A stretch of 64,000 nucleotides of DNA. Source: Liolophura sinensis (lineage: Eukaryota > Mollusca > Polyplacophora > Chitonida > Chitonidae). Made by a program: the position numbers and the translations under genes. Below are positions 1 to 43,400 of this stretch, one piece after another; position 1 is the stretch's first letter; each line of letters begins with the position of its first letter. The notes below the pieces were generated by a model. It ran no database searches. It saw only the letters and a list, made by a program, of their open reading frames with translations, and had not been told where the DNA came from. Location of the stretch: positions 34,903,191 through 34,967,190 of the forward strand of contig NC_088302.1 in NCBI RefSeq assembly GCF_032854445.1, read 5' to 3'.

Positions 1-1987
1 TCAGATTGATGCTGTTGTTGCGGCATTTTACACAAGATAATTCTGTTTGAATGATACTAGCAATGTTTTTTGAGAGAAATAAACTATAATGAGTAATGGG
101 TTGGAGATTGTTTACCTTGCTGAAAGGTGTTACCTAACCAGCAACAACAAAGAAAAAGATCATGTGGTCGGGTACAGGTGGAGCTTAGGCCCCTGGCCTC
201 AGATGCAGTGCGGTAGAACAGGTAGGTTTGATTAGCTACCTCTACCAGTTTTGGTGGTCTCACCTTTTTCATTAGCAGCCTGCTTGTCTCGAACATCGCC
301 ACACATTAAAATGAAATCTGTCCATTATCATGGCTGTGGCGTGTGTAAATAATGTCACATCCTTTGTGTGGAGACTTTCCAAAGAAGCTATGATTCTGCC
401 ACATCAGCATAGTTCATTTTGAAACTTATGACTACTGCAATATTTCACCAACATATGTGAACTACAAACCCATAACTACTCCACTTGGGTTCACAGACTA
501 GTTCTATTTTGTGAAATATTGAACTGAGCCAAATGTTACAAAAGTCACCTGCCATTGCTCTAAGAGTGGACGCAGTCGCAATTACGGTTTGCTTTCGTTT
601 TGTAGTGGGATGATGATCTTCGAGGTGAGGCCGCTGAAATTGTAGCGCATATTTGTGGAGGTCTGTACTTATACAGGAGACACTCTAAAAGTGTCCGAGG
701 AGCAAGGTGGCAGAACTCTGGCACTACTCCAAGAAATGTAAATATAAGGATGTGTGACTTCTGAATCTCTGTAGTGGCTTTAAAATGATATCGAGGTGAA
801 GGTGTCATCTAGCAGGATCAGCATTTTGCCAAAAGATTACTAGTCCTTTCAATCCCACTAAGAGCATCTTTAGGGCGAGTTGTTAAGTACATATAACCAC
901 CATTTAATGATTAAATATGGTATTGATTTTTGCCCTAGATTTTTGTTACTAGAAATTTTAGGTAATTTCAAGATGGTCAGTCACATCTCTTTTACTTGCT
1001 AAGTGGGCGAAAGTAAAGCCCACAAGTAGGCCTACTCGAATCCAGCCACTCAACCCAAAACTACATATTGCTTACCCACAACATCTAAGAAGTAAAGGAA
1101 CACAGTTTGTGCAACAAGGCAAAATGTAGTTTCACCAATTTAAGCGATCCACTGCTATTTGTCAGCTGTAAGCGGGCAGTGTAACCTTTCACAGCATAAC
1201 ACCACGAATAACGTAGCGGTTTCAAAAGATGCATAAAAATAAAATGTCTAAGTTGGTGTCAGATTCTGCGTCTAAAAGAACATTGGCTTGAAACATATTG
1301 TATTCATTTACCTAATAAATCATTTTATTATTTTATTGGACGGCTGTCAAGGCCTGATTCCTATTGTCAATTTATAACCAAAACCATGTTAAAACCATAA
1401 GCCAAACCAGACAAGCCTGTGCATTGATTATAAAAAAATGGATGGGATTTGACTTGGTACAGAAATTAGCATACATTATTAATATAGACCTGAATCATTC
1501 AGCAATGTCCGTTGTAGTTACTCCATGTCGTTTTTTAATAACTCTAAGAGTCAAGTCCAATATTTCCATTAACCGGAAGTGAAATTACCGAGCACAGCAT
1601 TCGGCAGTTCTTCTGTGCTGAATGGATGCTTGAAGCTGTCACTACTCAAATGCATTAGGCTTGGAAACTCCAGTAAGAAAATCCACAACAGCTAAAATTT
1701 TGACTCAATACCTTGCTGTCATTAAATGTTCAGTGCATGTATATTCTTAATTCTAAATGATAAAATTGAGCTAAGAAGCCTAAGGACCGATCAGTTTTGT
1801 TCATCACCCATACTGATTCCATTCTTCTCTTATCTATAATGAAACAGCTCTGATAAAGCTTATTGTTTTTTCTGAACAGGTTGTCTATATAGTATCATGG
1901 ACTATAGCATGGTACCATCCCTGTTGTACCCCCCTGACTGATAATTGGATAGATCAGAGCACTTGGGACAAGCCTTAGCCAATCAGA
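1..1987. other. Upstream region of TAF1, no clear gene
   Basis: I see no convincing gene here. A minus-strand frame runs from 302 down to 84; its first 13 codons (from MAMFETSR) end at AAAAAG followed by GTGAGA, a good donor, so a divergent first exon is possible but unproved. The TAF1 promoter and 5' UTR must lie somewhere before 1988; I could not place a TATA box or initiator with confidence. A possible acceptor (TTTTTTCTGAACAG) ends at 1879, which would fit a 5' UTR exon covering 1880-1987. Confidence 0.4.
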
Positions 1988-34276
<32,289 letters not shown>

Positions 34277-34470
34277 TGGTTTTCATTTACCATAACATTG
34301 GACAGGGAGTAGATAGGGTCTGATATCAACAGTATGAAAGTATGCATGTTGTAGGTATTTGGAGTTGTATTAAGGCCAGTTGTTCCATTCTGTTGAGCAC
34401 TGACTGTTAGGTCAGATGTGTAACCACTGCCACATTTCTCATGCTTTATCATTAGCCTCACTGAAAGATG

Positions 34471-34476
34471 AATAAA
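34471..34476 (+). other. TAF1: Polyadenylation signal of TAF1
   Basis: AATAAA lies 195 bases after the TAF1 stop, the first good signal downstream; cleavage would be near 34490-34500. Confidence 0.6.
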
Positions 34477-35994
34477 TGAATGTATAAAGTGAAAATTGAC
34501 TTCATATTGGTGCAGATTATTGTATTAAGCATTGATGTTTGAACTGAAATGTACTTCTAGATAGGATTCCTAGTTTTCTTAGAGATACCTATTTATGGAC
34601 AGTGTGAGTATGTGAAATATATGCTCAGAATGTATTATTTTTCATGCAAGTCACAGTTGTTATCCCCTGCTTAAGTTAGTCAGTTTTTGAGAAACGTTCT
34701 CAAGCAATGATATCGAATGGTAACGATTTCATGATCGACTAGTGATAAGTTAGTCGTCTTACGAGAAACGCTCTCATGCACTGTCAGATGTTAACCATTT
34801 CATGACCAGTGAGATCTTGTACTGCTCTGTTATTTATGTTGTAAATAGCAAATGTCCTGATTGTTTAACCATGTTATTCTTTATCAAATGAATAACATAT
34901 CTTAGCTTCAGGAAGCCGGTGCTTGCAAGGATGTAAAATTACGTAGATGTCCATTAATCATCATTGTAAATACAGAACACGCATCATTGTGTACATTGTA
35001 GATAGGAAATCATGTCGCATTATGTTTTATTATTGTTACTCATATTAGAGATTCGCACATTCTGTTGTAACACCACAGTCAAAATGGCATAGCATTTGTC
35101 TTGTTGCAGCTTTGAATATTTTGCTAAAATTTATGCCTGTGTTAAATGAAAAGAACAGAGGTGTTATATTTTCCAAGGTGTGCCTGATTTGTTGAATCGA
35201 TATGTATTGTTTTGTAGTTTGTAAGAACACTGATTGAAGTTATACATCTCTACGGATTTACAAAGTAAGTTGATCATGAATGTTTATGTCCTGATTTATA
35301 ATTACATGTATGTATGTCTTTTACAGGACAGGGCCTACTTTCACAAATGTCCAAAATTCCAGTTCCTCAGAACTTTCATTTAGGCTACTTTGTAGATAAT
35401 GTTGTCAGAGATGTACTACCATCAGTTATTAGAAAAGAAAAAGAAAGTTGATTTATGATGCTTTATTGTTTTGTCCCTGTTCGGAAAAGATTTATGGGCA
35501 AACATAGCTTATTTTTTGTGTTGTGGGGAACACTTCTTGGAAACAGCTCAGGTGCATGTTTGCCCTGCACAACCAAGTAAAGAGTTCTAATTTAAGAGGA
35601 GATAACTCCCTCTTTCCAAACAGGCCTGTAACTTGATGGATCCAAAAGCTACGCACGGCATTGTACTTTGTCTTAGTGTCCTCATGTAATGACTATGACC
35701 ATCTGTATGATTCTATCATTGGGCAAGTGAATGACAACATCCACATGTTACACATCAAAACATTGTTGTTTCCATAGTAACCACATTTTACTTCATTCAT
35801 CTCATCATCTCATATCTTGTGATCATCAGGAACCATCTGCTGGTGTAAATATCAATACATATATATTCACAACAATCAGAACGGTGTTTGATTTTTCCCT
35901 GAGCTTCATTTTTCTATCATCGTAAAGATATCAAGTCTTCCTTCCAGTACTAAGCACTGATATCGAAGGTAGGAGGTTTGTCGGGTATCTGTCA

Positions 35995-36500
35995 AAACTG
36001 ATGGTTTCCTCTGGGCAGTTTTAGTGTCCTTCAGGCAGTCTAGGTCTTTCAGGTAGTCTTGGTTTCCTCCAGGAAATTTTAGCGTCCTTGAGGCAGTCTT
36101 AGTGTCATTCAGGCAGTCTTGGTTTCCTCAAGGCAGTTTATGTGTCCTCCAGGAAATCGTAGTGTCCTTCAGGCAGTCTTGGTTTCCTCAAGGCAGTTTA
36201 TGTGTTCTCCAGGAAATCGTAGTGTCATTCAGGCAGTCTTGGTTTCCTCAAGGCAGTTTATGTGTCCTCCAGGAAATCGTAGTGTCCTTCAGGCAGTCTT
36301 GGTTTCCTCAAGGCAGTTTAAGTGTCCTCCAGGAAATCGTAGTGTCCTTCAGGCAGTCTTGGTTTCCTCAAGGCAGTTTAAGTGTCCTCCAGGAAATCGT
36401 AGTGTCCTTCAGGTAGTCTTGGTTTCCTCAGCCCATAAACTTGAGTGCTGTCGTATAATTGATATTGTCTTGAGAACTACATTGGATACTAATGAAATGA
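35995..36500 (+). repeat. 60-bp minisatellite inside a SINE copy
   Basis: At least five units of exactly 60 bases (36121-36420), plus diverged ones before, built on TTGGTTTCCTCAAGGCAG and GTGTCCTCCAGGAAATCG. On the right it continues as CCCATAAACTTGAGTGCTG then GTCGTATAATTGATATTG, the SINE family A body, and on the left as GATGGTTTCCTCTGGGCAG, also SINE-like. Long open frames here come from the 60-base period and are not genes. Confidence 0.9.
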
Positions 36501-37967
36501 AATCCTTTACAGAAAACAATATAACCTTACCATACTTACAAAAGACAGACCTAAATGGTCAAGAGTTTGTTCTGACGGACCGTAAATCAGCTTTTAATCT
36601 GCAATTCTTACTAAGCCGTGTTAGAGAAACTGGAAATTCAATGTCGCATCATTGGTACAAAGGCTAATATGGCTAAAAGGCAAAAAGGGTTAATCAAATG
36701 AAGTTTTTGAAGAACATTTCAAAAAGGGCAATTCTTCAATCACTTTGCCATGTTGTTTGTTTAAACTTATTTTGATAGTGTTAGTTTTCTTTTATGATGC
36801 TCTCATGATACAAGAGAGAAAATGTATGTATATTCTTATTTTATTGGTTTTAATTTAAGGCATGCATCCACATGCCTGATCAGTTTGCCTGTTTGGAGAA
36901 CATAGATTTTCCTGTTCAAACCATAGATTTCATATCATGAAAAAAATGGCTTCATCCGTTGTTGAAGTGTGGCATAGTACTCTAGCTGACACTATATAGT
37001 TTGCACTTGTGCCATAGATGCACACGTACTTGCAGATGGGCTGACTTCTAAACCTGTGGCTGATAGTAAGGCTTAGCAGGCCGTGGCTGATTGGCTAAGG
37101 TCATGAGACACATAGACCTAATGTGCAGGTTCAGATTAGGACAAGGAATCTGTTGCTTTTCCCCATTCTCACTGCTTGGTGTGGCCTTGAAGACTGTAAG
37201 CAGTTGGTGGTGTTTGCCCATTTTGCAAACACTTCTTCCACTAAGAAGGTTAATGCATCTGTATATCTGTATATCAGTCGTACATATGAAAGTTTGTCAG
37301 TAACTTGCCACAGGTCGGTGGTTTACATCAGGCGTTCTGTTTTCCTCCTCCAGTACAACTGACCACCACCTTTAAGTGAAATACTCAGGAAAATCGATTA
37401 GGCAATAAACAACAATCAAATAAATACAGAATGAATTGAAATAAACCATAATGTACTGGCCCAAAAATTGTGATATTCCAACGTTAATTTCTGAGTAAAT
37501 AGTGATATATGGATAAAGGCTTATGAATTCTGAAGACCATGATAACGGTGCCAATCACTCCAAACCTTTAGGCTCTGCAAAATTCATTTTACCCAGTAGT
37601 CCGTTTTCATTTTTGTAAATGCTTTTACGGTCTGTTGTGGCGCGTAAAAAATGTTGCTGTTGTTGTTGCTGTTGTAACGAAGCGTGAAGAGACTTGTTTC
37701 ATTTGAAAATCAGCTGTCAAAATTTTTGTGGATGTGTGTCTAATGATGGCTGAACGTTCATTGGAAACTAATCAGTCTTAAAACGTTTATGACGTTTTTG
37801 ATCCAGGTTTGTCGAGGGAGTGGCAGTACCCTACGTATTTTTCCTCCATCACTCATTCATTTCATTGAATGCCATTTGACCCTCGTTATTGCGGGAAGCC
37901 ATGCCAGGCGGGGTATTATTCCTGCAGTAGACACCAGGGTATATGCAAAACAGAAGCACACTCTGTA

Positions 37968-38230
37968 TCACGACTAATATATATATACTAGGTGATTCCG
38001 TCTCAACGGCGTTCAAACACTCAGCAAAAGGGAATTTTGGAGGACTATCCTGGACCGAAAATGGGGCATGGTTCATTTTTCTGGGAGTATGTACAAAAGA
38101 AAGGCGCCGTTTGTGGAGGGCTATATCACGACTAATATATAGTAGGTGATTCCGTCTCAACAACTATTGTCGATCGAAAAAGGGGCATGGTTACATTTTC
38201 GAGGGCATACAGAAAAGAAATGTGCAATCT
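37968..38230 (+). repeat. Two-copy direct repeat
   Basis: Both units start TCACGACTAATATATA and share AGGTGATTCCGTCTCAAC and GGGGCATGGTT. The units start at 37968 and 38126, about 158 bases apart. A third trace, CACAACTAATATATAACAG, is at about 39227. Confidence 0.75.
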
Positions 38231-38274
38231 GTGTGTGTGTGTGGGGGGGGGGGGTATATATATATCTCATAAAT

Positions 38275-38405
38275 GGCATCTTAAATGGTTGACATCCCTC
38301 AGATAATTGGCATCCCTTAAATGATTGGCATTTCCTAAATGATTGGCATTTCCTAAATGATTGGCATTTCCAAAATGATTGTGATTTCCAAAATGATTGT
38401 GATTT
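38275..38405 (+). repeat. 18-bp tandem repeat
   Basis: Seven or so units like TAAATGATTGGCATTTCC, the outer ones diverged. Confidence 0.8.
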
Positions 38406-39908
38406 CTGTTGTAGACATTGCTAAACTCATTTACAAAAAATGGAACGAACAAGAGGCATGTAGGCTTACTTAGATCTACTGCACTTGTGGTGGAGTTTTG
38501 CTTTCCCTGTATAGCCACTGAAGTCCCCTCATAACAACATTGTACGTGTGGTACTGACGGCCATATATGCCTTAATGCAGATATTGTAAATGTTGCAGGT
38601 GAGGCTTTAACTGCAGAAGTTGTATTCGTTCCAATAGGACAGCTGGATCTAGGCCATTAACGTATACGAACAAGGCTATCCGGAATCGCTGCCAATTGTT
38701 TAACCCTTCATTCAGAATAGCCTTCTGACATGTCTGATGGCAGGTAGTCACAATTTAGCTTCACTGATGCAGCCTTGAATGGTTGCCCACATTTTGAAAA
38801 TATGTTTGTTTCGCATTGACATAACTTCATCTGACTTTCACTGATTTCTGAATGACTGCAATGCAATGAATGAGTAAGCACTAGTGCGCAAACCCTATTG
38901 TTTTGTGTGTATGGGTATATAGCTGTATATCTGCATGCGTTATGCCTGAGGCAAACTTTGTGTGTGCAACAAAAGGGTGAATATGCAATTTTGTGTTTGT
39001 TTCTCTAGTCGCCCAAAGCATTAGCCCGATTTCACACACGCATTTCTTGTATATCGGTACGCCACCAGCCCTCCCCACGTCCGCATTTATTGGCTGGCAT
39101 GTATTGTGAGTTAGAGGTGGGATGCTATTTGGCAAGTAATACTAATTCTTATATTAGTGTTACAGCATCCCAGAGTGGGTTTTAACCCACATAAATTTTA
39201 TCTTGAGATAAATTTGAGGTGCTTTTTCACAACTAATATATAACAGGGCTTAGGGCTATTGCCTAGGGCTTAAAATGAAAAGAAGACTTGATGTACATAA
39301 CTTCTGATCTTCTGTATTCTGACCAGTCTCCGACAAATGATACCCGGCATACTACGGGTGTACGGCTTTCTCAATATACATTCGTGTATATGTAGTTTTT
39401 GTCATGTTACTAAGTGTATTCCATGCGGCGCTATTCAGGGTATTTCACTCAAAAATACATATTTGCTGTTGATGATGACCTATCCATGGCATCTCCATAT
39501 CTGATACCAAGAAAACTAGTATTTTTCAGAACACTAGCTGACAAAACTCTGTTTGCTATTTTAAACACTTGACATTCACCATTACAATGTGTTTCAGTGA
39601 ATGTCAGAATTTGAAAATAACACTCTGATAAGTACTGCCTCCAACCATTTTGCTGACCGCAGTCCTATAAATGAAGTATTCTTAAGTCTGGCAAAAAACA
39701 CCAATCAAGATGATCGAAAAAATAAATAAAGAAGTTGCATATTAACACTTCAGTTTACAGGGAAGAACCAGTAAAGATTATGCAATACAGTGCTCATATT
39801 GATCAGTTGTCCTCCTTGACACCAGCTTTGCTCTAATATTGTGGTATTTTGTATATATTTGTACTTAAATTTTTGTTTTCAGATTTATTTGCATATGATA
39901 GGTCGAGG

Positions 39909-40420
39909 ATGAGTCACCGTAAGCTTCGTGTGACAGAGTCTGATCATAGACTTGCAGTGGGTGCTCTGTTGAAGCCTGAGGTTCTCCCAACTCGTTCGTC
40001 AATATCACCAACTCCACGTTCTCTCAGAGGGCACACCCCTTCTTCTGTGCGCTTTTCTGATGCTGCGGAGAGCCACCCGTATTCCAGTACTTTTGAGGAT
40101 GCACCAACGGAAACCAGAACTGTTTCTCTGTGGAGCGATAACTTTGACTCTGCTGTGACTTGCAGGACATCATACACAGACACTTTTGTTAGCAAATCCA
40201 GTGTTAGAGCGTCTGAATCGCAGGCGTCCTTGTCAAGGAGATCACTTCAATCTCTGGATGATTCTAGTGTCGGAGCATCATACTCTGACACTTTTGAGGC
40301 CACGTCATCAAACCAGCTCTCAAGGACACAGGATGTTTCACAATTAGGTTATAGCTTGTACTCTTCTGAGGCAGACAGGGATAGTCAGAGCACAGTGAAG
40401 TCTGTGATTGACTCCCACAG
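39909..40420 (+). CDS. Uncharacterised gene, exon 1 (Ser/Thr-rich, repeated motif)
   Basis: 170 codons plus two bases; donor GTAGGC. The exon physically starts at 39883 after TTTTGTTTTCAG if an upstream exon exists. It contains four of the five aromatic-S/T-D/S-x-F motifs (YSSTFE, WSDNFD, YTDTFV, YSDTFE). Confidence 0.85.
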
Positions 40421-43400
40421 GTAGGCACATGTTCCCCAATATGACTGTATAATGAGAATTTATTATTTATGTATGAAGGTGAAATATCAGGGTGATCTTT
40501 TCAGATAAATAGGGATAGTGCACAGTGAAGGTTGAATAATATAAAAATTGCCTGAGTGTGAGGTGGAAATTGTATAACCCAAGACTTGACATACTTGAAG
40601 CATCATGTGGGTTATCATTTTGCACCTTTAACAAGAGCAATATTTATGGTATTAAACTTTCATAGTGCAATATTCTATTTATTATTTATATTTTGACAGT
40701 ACCCTCCCACTACCGTCCTACTTTCCTACTTTTGCAGACAACCCTCCCACCTGTCCAACTTTCCTACTTTTGCAGACAACCCTCCCACCTGTCCAACTTT
40801 CCTACTTTTGCAGACAACCCTCCCACCTGTCCTACTTTCCTACTTTTGCAGACAACCCTCCCACCTGTCCAACTTTCCTACTTTTGCAGACAACCCACCC
40901 ACCTGTCCTACTTTCCTACTTTTGCAGACAACCCACCCACCTGTCATACTTTCCTACTTTTGCAGACAACCCTCCCGCCTGTATAATTTTCCTACTTTTG
41001 CAGACAACCCACCCACCTGTCCTACTTTCCTACTTTTGCAGACAACCCTCCCACCTGTCCTACTTTCCTACTTTTGCAAAAAAACCCTCCCACCTGTCCT
41101 ACTTTCCTACTTTTGCAGACAACCCTCCCACCTGTCCTACTTTTCCTACTTTTGCAGACAACCCTCCCGCCTGTATAATTTTCCTACTTTTGCAGACAAC
41201 TCACCCACCTGTCCTACTTTCCTACTTTTGCAGACAACCCTCCCACCTGCCCTACTTTCCTACTTTTGCAGACAACCCTCCCACCTGTCCTACTTTCCTA
41301 CTTTTGCAGACAACCCTCCCACCTGTCCTACTTTTCCTACTTTTGCAGACAACCCTCCCACCTGTCCAACTTTCCTACTTTTGCAGACAACCCTCCCTCC
41401 TGTCCTACTTTCCTACTTTTGCAGACAACCCTCCTACCTGTCCTACTTTCCTACTTTTGCAAACAACCCTCCCAACTGTATAATTTTTCTACTTTTGCAG
41501 ACAACCCTCCCACCTGTATAATTTTCCTACAATAAATGTGGCAATCTCACCTTGCAACTCTTCTTTTCAGGAGGTTAAGAACTGAAGACACACAGGGTAG
41601 TCTTGTTATCAGATATGATTACACCGACTCATTTGAGACATCAGATTTAAGTCCATCTGAAGAGGAAAGCGAAACTGTGAGTTAATGTACGATATATGTG
41701 GATGTTGTAAAGAAAAGGTTGCTGCCATGTGGTAGTGATGTCAATTCATTGAAGAATCTCCTTTTCACTGTGAACATTTGATAAGTGGGTCAGCGGCCAA
41801 CAAATGGTCACAACTCCAGTATTTTTAATCAGAATGTAGTGTAAATGTCTTTGACACTTATAAATATGTCTTTATATTTTATGTTTGTACATTAAATACA
41901 TGTATGACTGAAATAAATTTCACAACATCAGCTGTTAAAAGAAGCAAACTTTTAAACAAGTACCATGTGTATTGCTCTGCCTCTGCGTTTTGCAGGCCTT
42001 GGTAACAAGAAAGGGGCAAATGTCCCTTTCCCAAAATCGGTAAATTATGCTTTACTTTAAGCTACTTGTAGCTTTGCAGTACAAAACCTGTGTGCTGTGT
42101 GTTGGAGAGCTTGTCAGTTACTCTGTATGAATTATAACAAACACAGATTCTCTACTAGTCACTTCAGTTTTCTCCACCGACATGTATACAACTGATGATT
42201 ATTGTATAAATAAAGCATTCTTGAGATTGACATTAATCCCCAATCAAATCACCACAGGGTCTACCAACCATCAGTGAGGACGATGCTCGCTATGAATTTG
42301 TCAGGCGTCTTCTGGACAGATTGAGAGGCGAGAAGGATGAGGGCTTGAGGAAGTCGGCAGGATCCATATCACAGCACTCAGAAAAGACAGGTGGGGTAAC
42401 GGTATTTGGAAGCACATGTAACGGCTTCACTTACCATAGCGCACTTCTAGGGCCATTACAGTTAGTAATGTATTGACAACTCTCTCTCTTTCCCTCAGTA
42501 TGATGAACTGCATATTTGCACCAGACCTCACATTAACTTATTCTAAAAAAGAAATATTGATTTATCTATTAAGTGTGATGCAATACCATAATGCAGACAT
42601 GTAGTACCGTAATCCATAAATGCATGCAATACTGAAGAATGGAGGAGGTAGGGGTGGGGGTGTTGGGGGCAAAAATTGTGCCCCATTTACCCTATTTGTG
42701 TACGAAAATAAATAGGAAACTCCAGACTTAAACTGCAACCGAGCGGAGATCATTTGAGAACAGAATGATCAACACTGCATTATTTATACATCAGTGTCAG
42801 TATAGCTTACATGTACAGAAAAACTTCAGCTCACACTTACATAATAACAATACAACAGGAAGAAAGCTAACCTATTCATAGGTGCATTAAATTAGCAGTT
42901 GACTTGTATTACCAAAGATGTGATTCTGAGGGTCACATGATATGCGTGCACTGTTTTATTTGTACATTCATACAAGCACTTTTCATATTGCTTTAAATAC
43001 AGAGTCAGCAAAGATGCTTAAGGCCAATGATGTCAGTACATCCTCAAAGTACTGCAAGGAGAAAATCAAACTTCTGAAGAGGAAGAAAAAATATGGCAAG
43101 TTTTAAACCTCCTTTCAGATTTCCTTGATTTTTTACAAGGACCGGAAGATGGACTGGAAGACGGAAATATATTTTATACAACCTATTACTATAGAGGGAT
43201 GCAAAATTGGTGATTTGTACAGAATGCTTTTAATTTATGATTTTTTCAGCTCAAATTGAGATCAATTTTGAGTTTTCTGACAAACAAAAAAACAGCCTTG
43301 GACTTTCATGTTTCATGGATAAAACTGACCAATGTTGCATAAGTGATATATTCCTAATTAATCAAGCAAATGAGTAATCACATAAGTAAATAAATTGCGA

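Larger units (their letters stand above)
34277..39882. other. Spacer between TAF1 and the uncharacterised gene
   Basis: It holds the TAF1 3' UTR, a two-copy repeat of about 76 bases near 34670-34815 (GAGAAACG and TTTCATGA motifs), the 60-bp minisatellite, a diverged SINE-like tail near 37370-37430, a duplicated segment at 37968-38230, an 18-bp repeat at 38275-38405 and another SINE-like tail at about 39650-39730. I see no supported exon, but a 5' UTR or N-terminal exon of the next gene could be here. Confidence 0.55.

Noticed and set aside
36102-36667. Open frames of 104 and 182 codons with repeated SFRQSWFPQGS-like or VSSRQF-like units
   Set aside because: They come from the 60-base period of the minisatellite, which is open in several frames; no splice or start context and flanks are SINE.
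40699-41531. CRISPR array
   Set aside because: The units are contiguous with no unique spacers and the window is animal nuclear DNA.
40665-41535. Open frames of up to 272 codons with repeated LLLQTTLPP or YFCRQPS strings
   Set aside because: They lie in the 38-bp intron array, are open in all three frames because the unit lacks stop words, and the flanking exons join without them.
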